Source of the DNA: Caballeronia terrestris
Lineage (GTDB): Bacteria > Pseudomonadota > Gammaproteobacteria > Burkholderiales > Burkholderiaceae
Length of the DNA: 64,000 bases
Assembly: GCF_001544515.1 (NCBI RefSeq)
Contig: NZ_FCOL02000023.1
Location: 26,840 to 90,839 of the forward strand
Direction of reading: 5' to 3'
Shown here: in pieces, positions 34,650-45,500 of the stretch
How positions within the stretch are numbered: position 1 is the first letter of the stretch
Layout: the number at the start of each line of letters is the position of its first letter
Position numbers and translations under genes: made by a program
The notes under the pieces: generated by a model
Seen by the model: only the letters and a program-made list of their open reading frames with translations
Told to the model about the DNA's origin: nothing
The model's database searches: none

Positions 34650-35486
34650 ATGGCGAACGGTTTCGCACGTATTTTCCATCCCGCTGTCGATGTCGATGCA
34701 AGCGACGCTCGCGCTTCGCTTGCCAACGCGAGCCGCTCCTTCGGCTGGATCGCGCTGCCTTGGCTCCTGCCCGCGCTGTGCGCCGCGCTCTGGACGCTCG
34801 GCTCGCACTACGGCTGGATCTCGGCGCAAGTGCTGCCGCCGCCCTCGCTCGTCTTCGATACGCTCGCCGCGATGATACGCAGCGGCGAATTGTGGATGCA
34901 CGTCGGCGCGAGTCTGTCGCGGGTTGCCGTGGGCTTCGGCGCGGGCGTGCTGCTCGGTCTGATACTCGGCGGCGTGCTCGGGCTCTCGCGCACGGCGGAA
35001 GCCTACGTCCTGCCCGCGTTCAACGCGATCGTGCAGGTGCCGGTGCTCGGCTGGCTTCCGTTCCTCATGATCGTCGTGGGGATCGGCGAGCCGCTCAAGT
35101 ACATCCTGATCGCGCACGCTGCGCTCGTGCCGGTCACGCTCGGTACGCTGCAGGGCTTCCGGCACACACCGAACGCGTTCAACGAAGTGGCCCGAGTGTT
35201 CCGTTACACGCGCTCGCAGACGCTTTCATCGGTGATCCTTCCCTCCGCGATCCCCGTGATCGGCACCAGCGTGCGGCTCGCGTTCACAAAGGCGTGGCTC
35301 ACGCTCGTCGTGGTGGAACTCGTGGCATCGTCGGAAGGGCTCGGCTACCTGATCGTCTACGGACGCCAGTTGTTCCAGCTCGATCTCGTGCTGGCATCGG
35401 TACTCGTGGTCGGTGCGATCGGCTATCTGGCCGACCGCTTCCTGACGGTCGTCGAAGCGCGGCTGCAACGCGGCAACGCGGCATGA
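34650..35486 (+). CDS. Sulfonate-type ABC transporter permease 1
   Basis: A 278-residue SsuC/TauC-type permease with about six membrane segments and the EAA loop in FNEVARVFRYTRSQTLSSVILPSAIPVIGTSVRLAFTKAWLTLVVVELVASSEGLGYLI. ATG 34650 is chosen from the CCGGAG about eight bases upstream. The next gene encodes a second, different permease, so the pair probably forms a heterodimer. Confidence 0.85.
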   Translation: MANGFARIFHPAVDVDASDARASLANASRSFGWIALPWLLPALCAALWTLGSHYGWISAQVLPPPSLVFDTLAAMIRSGELWMHVGASLSRVAVGFGAGVLLGLILGGVLGLSRTAEAYVLPAFNAIVQVPVLGWLPFLMIVVGIGEPLKYILIAHAALVPVTLGTLQGFRHTPNAFNEVARVFRYTRSQTLSSVILPSAIPVIGTSVRLAFTKAWLTLVVVELVASSEGLGYLIVYGRQLFQLDLVLASVLVVGAIGYLADRFLTVVEARLQRGNAA

Positions 35487-35497
35487 CGGAGCACGCA

Positions 35498-36316
35498 ATG
35501 GCCGATACCTCACTCGAACTCGAAGCCGGGCGCACTCCCGGCGTCGATCAATCTTCCGGCCGATGGCGCGGCTGGGTCCTGCCGCTCGCCGCGCTCGCCG
35601 TGTGGTGGTATGTCTCGCGCAACGCGAGCAGCACGCACGGCATCATGGTGTCGCCCGCGCAGGTGCTGCGCACGGCGATCGACCAGGTGGAGAGCGGAGC
35701 ATTGTGGCGCGCGCTGTCCGCGTCGCTCGCACGCGAGCTGACCGGTTTCGCCATCGGCTCAGTGGCAGGGCTTGCGCTCGGAGCGCTGCTCGGCGTCTCG
35801 AAGATCGCGAACCGCGCGATCGGTCCGAGCTTCAACACGTTCAAGCAGGTATCGCTTTTCGCGTGGATTCCGCTGATCTCCGTGTGGTTTGGCCTCGGCG
35901 ACGTCGCGAAGGTCGTGTTCCTCTCGCTCGCGGCGCTCGTGCCGGTCGTGGTCCATACGAGCGACGGTATCCGCGCGGTGTCGCCCGCCCTGCTCGACGT
36001 GGCGCGCGTATTTCGCTACAACAAATTGCAGACAGTCACGCATGTCGTGTTGCCGGCAGCGTTGCCATCGGTCTTCACGGGTATCTATCTCGCGCTGATC
36101 TATTCGTGGCTCGCGACGCTCGGTGCCGAGTATTTGCTCGTCGCGGGCAGCGGGATCGGCAACACGCTCGTCGATGGCAGCGAGCAATTCCGCATGGATC
36201 TCGTCGTGTTCGGCGTAATCGTGATCGGCGTGACGGGCTGGGCGCTCAATGCGCTCGCGCGCGCGATCCAGCGCCGCTGGTTCACTCATGCGCGCGAAGC
36301 GCGTCAAACGAAATAG
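35498..36316 (+). CDS. Sulfonate-type ABC transporter permease 2
   Basis: A 272-residue permease of the same family as the preceding one but clearly diverged: LLDVARVFRYNKLQTVTHVVLPAALPSVFTGIYLALIYSWLATLGAEYLLVAGSGIGNTLVDG. The in-frame ATG at 35483 overlaps the upstream stop, but ATG 35498 has GGAG six bases before it. Two permease genes per sulfonate transporter differ from the single ssuC of E. coli. Confidence 0.8.
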   Translation: MADTSLELEAGRTPGVDQSSGRWRGWVLPLAALAVWWYVSRNASSTHGIMVSPAQVLRTAIDQVESGALWRALSASLARELTGFAIGSVAGLALGALLGVSKIANRAIGPSFNTFKQVSLFAWIPLISVWFGLGDVAKVVFLSLAALVPVVVHTSDGIRAVSPALLDVARVFRYNKLQTVTHVVLPAALPSVFTGIYLALIYSWLATLGAEYLLVAGSGIGNTLVDGSEQFRMDLVVFGVIVIGVTGWALNALARAIQRRWFTHAREARQTK

Positions 36317-36326
36317 GAGCTTCAAC

Positions 36327-37112
36327 GTGTCGACCGTGACCCAGGATTCCGACAGCAGGCTCGACCTGCGCCAGGTCAGCAAGCGCTTTGCAGGCGATGC
36401 CGCCGCGCGCCCGGTGCTCGACGGCATCGACTTGTCGGTCGCAAGCGGCGAGTTCGTGAGCATAGTCGGCGCGAGCGGCTGTGGCAAATCCACGCTGCTG
36501 CGCCTGATCGCCGGACTCGACGACGAGTTCGACGGCGCCATCGACTTCGCCGGCAAGCAAGTGCGCACGACGGATCTCGCGCGCGGCATCGTGTTTCAGG
36601 ACCATAGGCTCTTTCCGTGGCTCGATGTCGAGCAGAACATCGCGGTCGCGCTGAAGAACGCGCCGCTCTCGCGCGAGGAGAAACGGCGCGCGGTGGATGA
36701 GCATGTCGCGCTCGTCGGACTGCGTGGCTATGAGCATCATTTTCCGCATCAGTTGTCGGGCGGGATGGCGCAACGCGTCGCGATTGCGCGCGGACTCGTG
36801 AACCGCCCTCGCCTCCTGCTGCTCGACGAACCGTTCGGTGCGCTCGATGCCCTCACGCGCGCACGTCTGCAGCGCGAACTGCAACGCATCTGGGAACACG
36901 AGCGGATCACGATGGTGCTCGTCACGCACGACGTGGATGAAGCCGTGTTCCTCGCCGAGCGCGTTGTCGTGATGCGGGCGCGGCCGGGGCGCATCGGCAA
37001 GGTGATCGACGTGGGGCTTGCGAGGCCGCGCGATCGCAGTGATGCGCGCTTCGTCGCATTGCGCGATGAGATTCTCGGTGAGCTGGGGCAGTTGCATGGC
37101 GATGCCGCTTAG
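36327..37112 (+). CDS. Sulfonate-type ABC transporter ATPase (SsuB/TauB-like)
   Basis: A 261-residue ABC ATPase: Walker A GASGCGKST, the Q-loop in GIVFQDHRLFPWLDVEQNI, signature LSGGMAQRVAIARGL, and Walker B LLLLDEPFGALDALTR. The FQDHRLFPW and PFGALDALTR forms are typical of nitrate/sulfonate/taurine transporters. The start is GTG 36327 with AGGAG seven bases upstream, just after the permease stop. Confidence 0.85.
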   Translation: MSTVTQDSDSRLDLRQVSKRFAGDAAARPVLDGIDLSVASGEFVSIVGASGCGKSTLLRLIAGLDDEFDGAIDFAGKQVRTTDLARGIVFQDHRLFPWLDVEQNIAVALKNAPLSREEKRRAVDEHVALVGLRGYEHHFPHQLSGGMAQRVAIARGLVNRPRLLLLDEPFGALDALTRARLQRELQRIWEHERITMVLVTHDVDEAVFLAERVVVMRARPGRIGKVIDVGLARPRDRSDARFVALRDEILGELGQLHGDAA

Positions 37113-37157
37113 CCAATAGCGTTACCGATCAACGAAAGCCTTCCGATCAAAGACACG

Positions 37158-38540
37158 ATGAGCCACAACGAACAGCAACAAAAGCCGAAGCGGCAAATGC
37201 ATCTGGGCGCATTTCTGATGGAGACCGGGCATCACATCGCCGCGTGGCGTCATCCCGATGCCGAGGCCGACGGCGGCCTCAACTTTCCGCACTACGCGCG
37301 GCTCGCACAGATCGCCGAGCAGGCGAAGTTCGACGCGATCTTTTTCGCCGATGGTGTCAGCGTCCGTGACAACCATCTCCCGTCGCTCTCGCGCACCGCA
37401 CGCGCCGACCACTTCGAGCCGCTGACGCTGCTATCGGCGCTCTCGGTCGTCACGCGCAACATCGGACTGGTGGCGACCGTATCGACGACGTTCAACGAAC
37501 CGTACAACCTCGCGCGCAAATTCGCATCGCTAGATCATCTGAGCGGCGGACGCTCGGGCTGGAATCTCGTCACGTCGAGCACGGAATCGGAAGCGCAGAA
37601 CTTCAACTTCGAGCAGCATCCCGATCACGCCGTGCGCTATGAACGGGCGCGCGAATTCTACGACGTGGTCGCGGGCCTCTGGGATAGCTGGGAAGACGAT
37701 GCCTTCCTGCGCGACAAGGAAAGCGGCGTCTATTTCGATCCCGCCAAGCTGCATGTGCTCAACCATCGCGGCAAGCACTTCAAGGTGCGCGGGCCGCTCA
37801 ACGTCGCGCGTTCTCCGCAGGGCTGGCCGGTCGTCGTACAGGCCGGTGCGTCGGAGGCGGGCAAGGAACTCGCGGCGCAGACGGCCGAAGTCGTGTTCGT
37901 CGCGCACCAGACGCTCGACGAAGCGCAGGCGTTCTATCGCGACGTGAAGGGCCGGCTCGCGCGATACGGCAGACAGCCGGATCATCTGAAGATCATGCCG
38001 GGCATCTTCCCCGTGATCGGCAGGACCGAAGCCGAAGCGCGCGAAAAGTTCGAAGCCTTGCAGGACCTGATCCATCCGACCGTAGGTTTGTCGCTGCTGT
38101 CGAACATGTCGGGCGGGGTCGATCTGTCGCAGTATCCCGTCGATGGACCGTTGCCGGACTTGCCGGAAACCAACGGCGGCAAGAGCCGGCAGCGGCTTCT
38201 ATTCGACCTCGCGAAGCGCGAGAACCTGACGATACGTGACCTGTATCTGCGCATCGCGGGGGCGCGTGGTCATCAGCAAGTGGTCGGCACGCCGGAGAGC
38301 ATCGCCGACCAGTTGCAGCAATGGTTCGAAGAAGGCGCCGCAGACGGCTTCAACATCATGTCGCCGTGGCTGCCAGGTGGGTTGGTCGAATTCGCCGATC
38401 TCGTCGTGCCGGAATTGCAGCGGCGCGGGCTTTTCCGCACCGAATACGAAGGTTCGACGCTGCGGGCGAATCTCGGTTTGCCGCGGCCCGCCAATCGCTA
38501 CGCCTTAGAGGCACAAGCGCACAAGGTCGCGCAAGGATAA
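37158..38540 (+). CDS. FMN-dependent monooxygenase (NtaA/SnaA/DszA family)
   Basis: A 460-residue bacterial-luciferase-like monooxygenase. The opening MHLGAFLMETGHHIAAWRHPDA and the blocks FFADGVSVRD, TTFNEPYNLARKFASLDHLSGGRSGWNLVTS and VGTPESIADQLQQWFEEGAADGFNIMSPWLPGGLVEF match the NtaA/DszA branch rather than SsuD. It needs FMNH2 from a separate reductase, which is not adjacent. With the sulfonate transporter and dioxygenase it probably attacks a C-S or C-N bond in an organosulfur compound. Confidence 0.85.
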   Translation: MSHNEQQQKPKRQMHLGAFLMETGHHIAAWRHPDAEADGGLNFPHYARLAQIAEQAKFDAIFFADGVSVRDNHLPSLSRTARADHFEPLTLLSALSVVTRNIGLVATVSTTFNEPYNLARKFASLDHLSGGRSGWNLVTSSTESEAQNFNFEQHPDHAVRYERAREFYDVVAGLWDSWEDDAFLRDKESGVYFDPAKLHVLNHRGKHFKVRGPLNVARSPQGWPVVVQAGASEAGKELAAQTAEVVFVAHQTLDEAQAFYRDVKGRLARYGRQPDHLKIMPGIFPVIGRTEAEAREKFEALQDLIHPTVGLSLLSNMSGGVDLSQYPVDGPLPDLPETNGGKSRQRLLFDLAKRENLTIRDLYLRIAGARGHQQVVGTPESIADQLQQWFEEGAADGFNIMSPWLPGGLVEFADLVVPELQRRGLFRTEYEGSTLRANLGLPRPANRYALEAQAHKVAQG

Positions 38541-38549
38541 CGATCGCGC

Positions 38550-41500
38550 TCAACAGTTCTCGCAACACACACCCGGCGCGGCAACGAGCACCGACGTGCG
38601 AAGAATCCGATACTGCCCAAGCTCGCGCGAGAGCGGACGCACCGACGTATCGGGCGGTTCGCCCTGCGCGATGAACTGGTCGTAGCGCGGCATCATCTCG
38701 ACCGCAAGCACGCTCAGCGACGCATCGGGCAACAGACGAAACGCGTCGAGCAACTGGCGAATCTCCGTCTCGGTCCATGTGAACGTGCCGGTTGCGGGTG
38801 CATCGAGATTGGCGGCGAGCGAATTGAACGTCCTGATCGGCATGCCGGGCCGTTCTGCAAGAAACGCCCTCACGCCCGGCGTTTTTTGCTGCACGAGATC
38901 GAGCCGCGCCTCCGCAAGGAGGATGTTGCGCTTGCTCGTCGCATCGGCCTGCGTGACTTGCGCATAGAGCATGCACCAGATCTCCGTCTTCGGCGGCCGG
39001 CTCGTGACATTGCGGCCGCCGAACACCGCGACACTGTATGGCGCCGTCACCGTCACGCCGCCCGGCGTGCGTTCGAGCAGCACCTTGAGCGGCGGCGCGG
39101 GATGCTGAACGCCTGACAGACGCGTCGGATGCCCGAAGCGCCCTTGCGCCGTGCACCAGATGCGACCAGTGTGTCCCACGCGCAATTCATACGTGAAAAA
39201 ACCGGACAACTCCGGAGACTCCGCGTGCAGCCCCGGCGGCAGCGGCAACAGATAGTGCGTCGGCGTGATTTTCACGGCCTGCGCCGACGGGTCCGCCGTT
39301 TCGGCGAGCATCGGCTGCATCGCATCGATGCCGGCGTTGTCGTCGCTCTGGCCGTGCGTGATGACGCGGATCAGTTCAGGATCGATCGCGAGCGGCGGAT
39401 CGTCCTGGCGCACGAGCACCTGATCCGGGTTCGGAAACGACAGCAGCGGATCGGGCGCATAGGCGAGCACACGCGCGAAGAGGCCATCGTTGGGATCGTC
39501 GATGGGAGCATCGAATTCGAGCCACAGATAGCGCTCGCGCACGGCAGTCTGCGCGTAATCGTGGTCCCGCTGATACGGCGAGAGCGCATAACCTGCGCCC
39601 ACCACTGTCGGCACTTGTGCGGGAATGACGGTCACGGGGAGACGCACGTCACGCGTCTGCGCCTCGCGTTTCGCCGCCTCTGCGTTCACGCTCGCGCTGA
39701 AGCGCGGCGTGAGCGTGTAGCTCACGTCGATCGTATTCGGGAACCGTTGCGCAGCGGTCGCAGGATTGGAGCGGTCCTTCTTCGGCTCGACCGCATCGAC
39801 GAAAACGATGCGCGTGTGGCTGCGATCGGGGTTCGTCGTCGCGGTACGGCTCGCGGTGCCGCTCAGCGTCACGTATCCAGCGATGCTGTTGGTCCGCGTC
39901 GCGGCTTCGCCCGTGAAGAGCCGCGTGCACGCTATCTCGATGCCCTCGTGCGCCATACCGTCCCATGTCCAGTCGCGCGCGACATCGAAGGAAAGCACGC
40001 ACAGCCAGTGATCGATCAACTCGTCGCGCGTCGCGAACGTGAGCGATGAATTGTCGGGCGCAAGCGTATGGCGGATGCGATGGCTGCACCCGAACTGCAC
40101 GCGCTCGCCCGGTTGGCCGATCAGCGTGAGCCCCTTGAAATCGACGCGCATCTGCGCCGCGAGCCTGCCGATGAGCGTGCTCTGCGACGCTTCGCTACCT
40201 TCGACGGTCGCCGCGACCAGTGTCTCGCGGTTGTTCACTTGCGGCGGGTCGGGCTTGAGATAGATGCCCTGCAACTCACGCGACTCCAGCCCGTTGGCAA
40301 AGAACGCGAGTTCGTCCGCGGCATCCTCGCGCACATAGAACTGCGTTGGCTCGCCCACGCGAAACGTCTCGTCACCCACGCGCGTCTTGCCGAAGCCGAA
40401 GTACTCGGGCAGCGCAGCTTTGTCAGAGCACACCGGATACACCGTGATGCGGATATCGCGCGAAGTGGGCAGGACGAGCGCATCCATCCGGTCGATGTCC
40501 TGCTTCGACAGGCCCAGGTCGCCGAGATCGATCTCGTTGCCGAAGTCGATCACGTTCGCGTTGCGATACTGCAGCGCGAGATCGAACGGATCGGCGGGCT
40601 CCTCGGGGAAGTCACGCAACGTGGCATAGAGCGGGATGAACGGCTCGCGCTGCGACGCCGACGCTTCGTTGTCGAGCTGCAGCGTCTTCACGTCGACGAG
40701 CACGAGTACGCGATCCACGTCGGGATCGAAATAGCCGACGCCCCGGTATTCATTGATCGTCTGCCCCGGCGGCTTGTTCGCGTGAAGCGCATCGCGGTCG
40801 TCGAGGAGGTGCTGGAACGCGTCGCCGGTGTCGAGTTCGGTGAAGAGCAAAGCGGGATAGCCGAGTCGCGGACGCGCGATCGTGAACGCATCGCCCGTGT
40901 AGAACTGCACCGAACCCGCGCTCGTTCCAGGCTGCGGCGTGGATGGCGTGACGGTCAACTGCTTCGGCGCGACGTAACGCCTGAAGACCAGTGACGCGCT
41001 CGTGGCCGGCGCGTCGTTGAGCGCTTCGTCGTCTTCGCGTGGACCACCGCCCGTGAGGTCCGCGAGCCGCACGCGGAAGTCGTACGCATGGCCGTACTTC
41101 AGTTCGCAATCGTCGGGCAGGATCGGTTCGTAGAGGCCGCCTGATTGTCCCGGGCTCGGTTGTATGTTGGCGTCGCCATAGGCGCCGGGGTCGGACAGCG
41201 CGCCTGAGGCATCGAGCTGCGCGGCCTTGTCGTCGGGAAGCACGAGCGACGCGCCGTACCATTGCGTGAAGTACGCGGGCAGCCAGAGCGCCGTATCGAT
41301 ATCCGCATTCACCTTCGACGGAAACACCTGCACGCCGGTTTCGAGCAACGTCTCCGCCCCGGCGATCGTCGCTCCCGCAAGCACGAGCGACGCCTTGCTG
41401 CGAATGCGCACGAGCGAGCGCCAGTTCGCACCGCCCGCCTCGCGCACGTCCACGCGATACGAGTATGCGCCGAGAGGCGCATCGATGCGCTTGGCCGGCG

Positions 41501-42542
41501 TCGCGGGGTCGGCGAGCATCTGCCGGTTCTGCCAGATGAGGATCTGCTCGTCGTCCCAGGCAAGGCGCACGCCGATGTCCTTCTGCACGTGGATGCCGTC
41601 GGGCGCTTCGCTCAGCAGGTTCGAACTGACGGGCTGGGTCACGTGGACGACTTTGGCGAAGCCATCGTCGTAATCGGAGGCTTCTATCTTGAGCGTATCG
41701 AAGTCGCCGCCGGGCTGCGCGGGACCTGCGACCACCGGAAACTGCACGGCGGCGAAGAGTGGACGCGGTGTGGCGATCGGCGGAATGCGCGCGGCATATG
41801 AGCGCAACTCCGTGGCGGCATCAACGATATCGAAGTCAGCCAGCGTCGAGGCGAGCCGGCACGAAACCCAGCCGCCGTCCGCGAAATAGTTCACATCGGG
41901 AAGGTCCAACTCGATGCGATGCAACAAGCCGATCCGCTCGGCAAGCAGCGGCTGACGCAGGCAGAACGCGATGACGCGGCCCCATGTCACGTCATTTACC
42001 GGCGGCGGAAACGCGGGATCGCGCTTCGTGCCACGGATGGCGCAGTGATAGCTGTCGTCGGTCTTCGCGAACTGCGTGCGCGGATTCGTGAAGTTGAACG
42101 CCTGCCGGTATGACTGCGGCAGGTATTTGCGGATCGCGTTGGCATCACCCGACGGAACCGGCGCGCCCTCTGTGTTTCTCACGGAGTTCTTGTTCACCAG
42201 CTTGAATTGCGACGCGAGACCTTCGTACAGCACGGGAAGATTCGCCGGAAACGACGCGCCCGTCGCGAACGATTCGATCGATGCGCCATCCGCTGCAAGC
42301 ACGGTCGCATCGGAGAACGGATACGACGCGAGGCCGCGTATCACGTCGACTTCGAGTTCGAGCGTACCCGCGATGAACTTCGGCAGCTCGATGGTCGTGC
42401 CCGGATCGAGCGCGCTCGGAAACGGTGCGAGCAGGTTGAGCAGCCGCTGCGTCGGCAAGAGCAGCACGTTGAGGTCGAACTGCGCGCCCGCGATGCGCTG
42501 CGGGAACGCGAGCACCCTGAGTTTTTCGACTGACAGCGCCAT
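38550..42542 (-). CDS. Giant protein of unknown function (1330 residues)
   Basis: Unrecognised protein of 1330 residues, second gene of a two-gene operon, 24 bases after its partner with GGGGGTG about seven bases before ATG. It has no signal peptide and no long membrane segment. It is rich in short beta-strand-like segments alternating with charged loops (for example YSYRVDVREAGGANWRSLVRIRSKASLVLAG; IWCTAQGRFGHPTRLSGVQHPAPPLKVLLERTPGGVTVTAP), some reminiscent of fibronectin-III or jelly-roll modules. It ends in a cysteine cluster (GVCCENC). I see no catalytic motif. Codon character matches neighbouring genes, so it is a real gene, but its role is open. Confidence 0.8.
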   Translation of the reverse strand: MALSVEKLRVLAFPQRIAGAQFDLNVLLLPTQRLLNLLAPFPSALDPGTTIELPKFIAGTLELEVDVIRGLASYPFSDATVLAADGASIESFATGASFPANLPVLYEGLASQFKLVNKNSVRNTEGAPVPSGDANAIRKYLPQSYRQAFNFTNPRTQFAKTDDSYHCAIRGTKRDPAFPPPVNDVTWGRVIAFCLRQPLLAERIGLLHRIELDLPDVNYFADGGWVSCRLASTLADFDIVDAATELRSYAARIPPIATPRPLFAAVQFPVVAGPAQPGGDFDTLKIEASDYDDGFAKVVHVTQPVSSNLLSEAPDGIHVQKDIGVRLAWDDEQILIWQNRQMLADPATPAKRIDAPLGAYSYRVDVREAGGANWRSLVRIRSKASLVLAGATIAGAETLLETGVQVFPSKVNADIDTALWLPAYFTQWYGASLVLPDDKAAQLDASGALSDPGAYGDANIQPSPGQSGGLYEPILPDDCELKYGHAYDFRVRLADLTGGGPREDDEALNDAPATSASLVFRRYVAPKQLTVTPSTPQPGTSAGSVQFYTGDAFTIARPRLGYPALLFTELDTGDAFQHLLDDRDALHANKPPGQTINEYRGVGYFDPDVDRVLVLVDVKTLQLDNEASASQREPFIPLYATLRDFPEEPADPFDLALQYRNANVIDFGNEIDLGDLGLSKQDIDRMDALVLPTSRDIRITVYPVCSDKAALPEYFGFGKTRVGDETFRVGEPTQFYVREDAADELAFFANGLESRELQGIYLKPDPPQVNNRETLVAATVEGSEASQSTLIGRLAAQMRVDFKGLTLIGQPGERVQFGCSHRIRHTLAPDNSSLTFATRDELIDHWLCVLSFDVARDWTWDGMAHEGIEIACTRLFTGEAATRTNSIAGYVTLSGTASRTATTNPDRSHTRIVFVDAVEPKKDRSNPATAAQRFPNTIDVSYTLTPRFSASVNAEAAKREAQTRDVRLPVTVIPAQVPTVVGAGYALSPYQRDHDYAQTAVRERYLWLEFDAPIDDPNDGLFARVLAYAPDPLLSFPNPDQVLVRQDDPPLAIDPELIRVITHGQSDDNAGIDAMQPMLAETADPSAQAVKITPTHYLLPLPPGLHAESPELSGFFTYELRVGHTGRIWCTAQGRFGHPTRLSGVQHPAPPLKVLLERTPGGVTVTAPYSVAVFGGRNVTSRPPKTEIWCMLYAQVTQADATSKRNILLAEARLDLVQQKTPGVRAFLAERPGMPIRTFNSLAANLDAPATGTFTWTETEIRQLLDAFRLLPDASLSVLAVEMMPRYDQFIAQGEPPDTSVRPLSRELGQYRILRTSVLVAAPGVCCENC

Positions 42543-42566
42543 ACGTCACCCCCGCCTGTTCGCCGC

Positions 42567-45500
42567 TCAGGCAATCTGCCGTTGTTCCTGCCAGTGCTCG
42601 GTGTCGTCGATATCGATGACCCAGAGCACGCACACGTCGATCGAAAACGTCACCTGCGCAGTGAGCGTCGTCACGTCGTTCTTGCGGCTCACCGAGCCGC
42701 CCGCCTCGATCTGGATGCAGATCGCGACCAACCCGCCGCAAATCTCGGCGGACCCGCGAAAGAGCAGCAAGCCCGCCACTTCGAGCGCATTGTCGGCGAT
42801 CGTGACTTCGATCTCGGCCATGTAGAGCACCGTGACGTTCGCGACCACCGGCAGCCCGACCACCACTTCCGCACCGAAGCCGAACTTCATGTGCAGCGTG
42901 ACGCCCGCCTTGCTGTCGGCGGCGATGCCGAGCGTCACGTGACCGACGCCGTACACGCTCGCCACGGCGAGCGTGAAGCACTGCACTTCGAGTCCGCCGT
43001 AGAACTCGACATACGCGCCGCACGCGGGCACGAGTTGCTTGAGGTCGGTCGGCACCGACATCACTTCGTTGAAGTAGAAGCCCACGCGCAAGCCCGCTTC
43101 GAGCTTGAGCGGCGGATTCGGGTTGATGGTCAGTTGCTCGGGCGACGGGAACTTGATGACCGGTATTTCCTTCGAGCAATCGAACTTGTATTCCCAGTTG
43201 TCGGCGGAGTTGCTCATGCCGACGTTCATGCCGCGATCGAAGTCGTCGCCCGACAGCGTGGCGAGCACCTGTAGCACGTCCACCACCGGTTGCAGTTCGG
43301 AGCCGAACTGGAGATGAGGCTTGTCGTACGCCGTGCTCGCGCCGCTCGACGCGTTGAAGTTGCCGTCGACCCACATGAGTTCGGTGAACGGCCCGAGATC
43401 GACGACGATGCGCAGGTTCGCGAGCGCCGCCTTCCAGCGTTGCGCGAGCGCCGCCGCCGAATCGATGCCGAGCGCGAGTTCGCCGCTCGCGTTATCCGTG
43501 CTCTTGTATTGCGCATAGACGCGCAGCACGCCGGGCTCGTCGATGAACGCGTATTCGTAGCCGGAGGGCAAAAGCGTATCGAGCTTGATAGTGCGCTCGG
43601 CCATCCTGATCAGGCCCTCGCCCACGATCTCCGCTTCGCGTTCGGCGTTCGTCAGCCCAAGCGCATTGGCTACGTTCGGGAACGCGCCTTTCGAGTTGAG
43701 CAGCTTCCAGGCATCGGCGAAATAGGTCTGCGCGCTCTTGAGCTTCGGCACGCCCGGCGAGAACTGCGGGACGTCGAAGAGCAGCTTCTGCGTGCCTGTG
43801 GTCTGCATCACTCCATAGTGCGTATCGGACTTGGGCACGTACACGTCCGCCGGATGCGCGAGCAGATAATTGACGCTCGCGTTCGGCTTGATCAGCGGCA
43901 CGTTCTCGGCCGCCGCAAGTGGCTGCACGTCGCCCGTGCTCGTCTGCTGTCTGACCACCGACCAGGCGCCATCGGCGGGAAGGATCAGCGAGCCGCGCGC
44001 CGCCGTGACGAACACGCTCTTGCCCGCGGCATCGACGGCCGGGTTCACGTCGACGCGCTGCACACGCATGCGCTGCTGCGATTTCGCCACGTCGATGATG
44101 CAGTCGACGGGACCGCCGAGCGATCCGTTCTGCATGCGCAACAGGTCCGCGAAAACATGCGCGGGCGGCAGGATCGACGACGGCGCGAGCTGCACGTAGC
44201 CGAGCATCTTGCGCGATTGCACGACGATGTCCGCGCCCTGCGCCGTGCCGCCGCTCGTGACGTTGTCGAGATGAACGTCTGCATCGAACACGACGGCCTG
44301 CATGTGCACGGCGAGCGTATCGGCGGGCGACGTGCCCGCGCCGAAAAGCGTTTGCAATTCAGCCGCCGAGAGGCCCAGCACGCCGGCGGGCAGCTCAGGA
44401 TCGTTCAGACGAAACGATGAATCGAAGGCGCCACCCGCCGGATAGTCGCGAATCTCGCGCACACGCGAGACGCCTTTCACTGGCTGCGCGTGAAATTCGT
44501 ACGGGTTGGGAATCGCCCGTGGGTTCGGGTCAGGGTCGATCCGCAGGTTGTAGCTGAAGTCGTAGAAACCGTCGCTTTCGGCCTTCCATCCCGAGTCGGA
44601 GCGGAAGACATAGCCGCTGTTCGCACGCATCAGCGTGACCGTCCGCACGACGTGCACGCCGAACGGATACAGGATGCTGCGCACCTGCACGACTTCGTGC
44701 GCGGTGCGCCCCACCACGACATCGAACTGAACCTGGCTCACATCGGCGACGGTCGCGTCGGTGTCGAACCAGTTGCTGAAGATCGACGCGCCGTAGCCCG
44801 ACACTTCCATCCGCTCGACTGGCACCGCAGGTTTGTTCCCGCCGGGTGCGAACCGGCCGTTGAAGATCGTGCCGACCGTCGCGCCGAGCGTCGTGCCCGT
44901 GAGCGGCAAGCCGAAGAGCCCCCAGCGGATGTTGTCGAGCTGGATCGTCCAGCCGGGAAACGATGCGGCCACTCTGTCGGACGCCGCCGATGCCGGCGCG
45001 CGCGCCTTGATCTGCAAGCCGCCACGCAACTGGCCGAAGTGCGGCATGTTGAAGCCGAGGCGCGCGTTCTTCTCGTCAGGACCGGTGACCGAGCGTGCGA
45101 ACGACGCTTGCGAGACCATGCCGAACGGCAGCGTGAACACCGAATGCATGGTGCGAGGCGTGTGCCGGTCGTTGAACTCCTTGAGCATGTGACGCGTGAC
45201 CGGGAGCGGCGCGATCGGCACGGGGTACGGGCTTTCGGAGGCGATGCGCGTCGGGATGCCGTCGTTGTCGTACACGACGAGTCCCGGCGTGACCGTGATC
45301 GTGTCACCGGGATCGGGCGGGCCTTCGATCGGCAGCGGAATGTTGAGCACCGGCTCCCACGAGACCTGCGGCAGCGTCGCGGCGCGCACATTCTGCGCGG
45401 TCGCGACGACGTCCATGTTCATGATCTGGAATTGCAAGCCGATGTTCGCGTCCGAGAATACGGTTTGCAGCGTCGCATCGCCGCGTGTGTCGCGGCTGAC

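Noticed and set aside
34760..35482. Upstream extension of permease 2 overlapping permease 1
   Set aside because: The first 240 codons are an out-of-frame, Arg-rich reading of the permease 1 gene. Membrane-protein character begins only at about 35498.
39129..44420. Other long plus-strand frames (39129-40049, 40068-40994, 43290-44420) opposite the giant genes
   Set aside because: Same Arg-rich shadow composition, no ribosome-binding sites, no recognisable domains.
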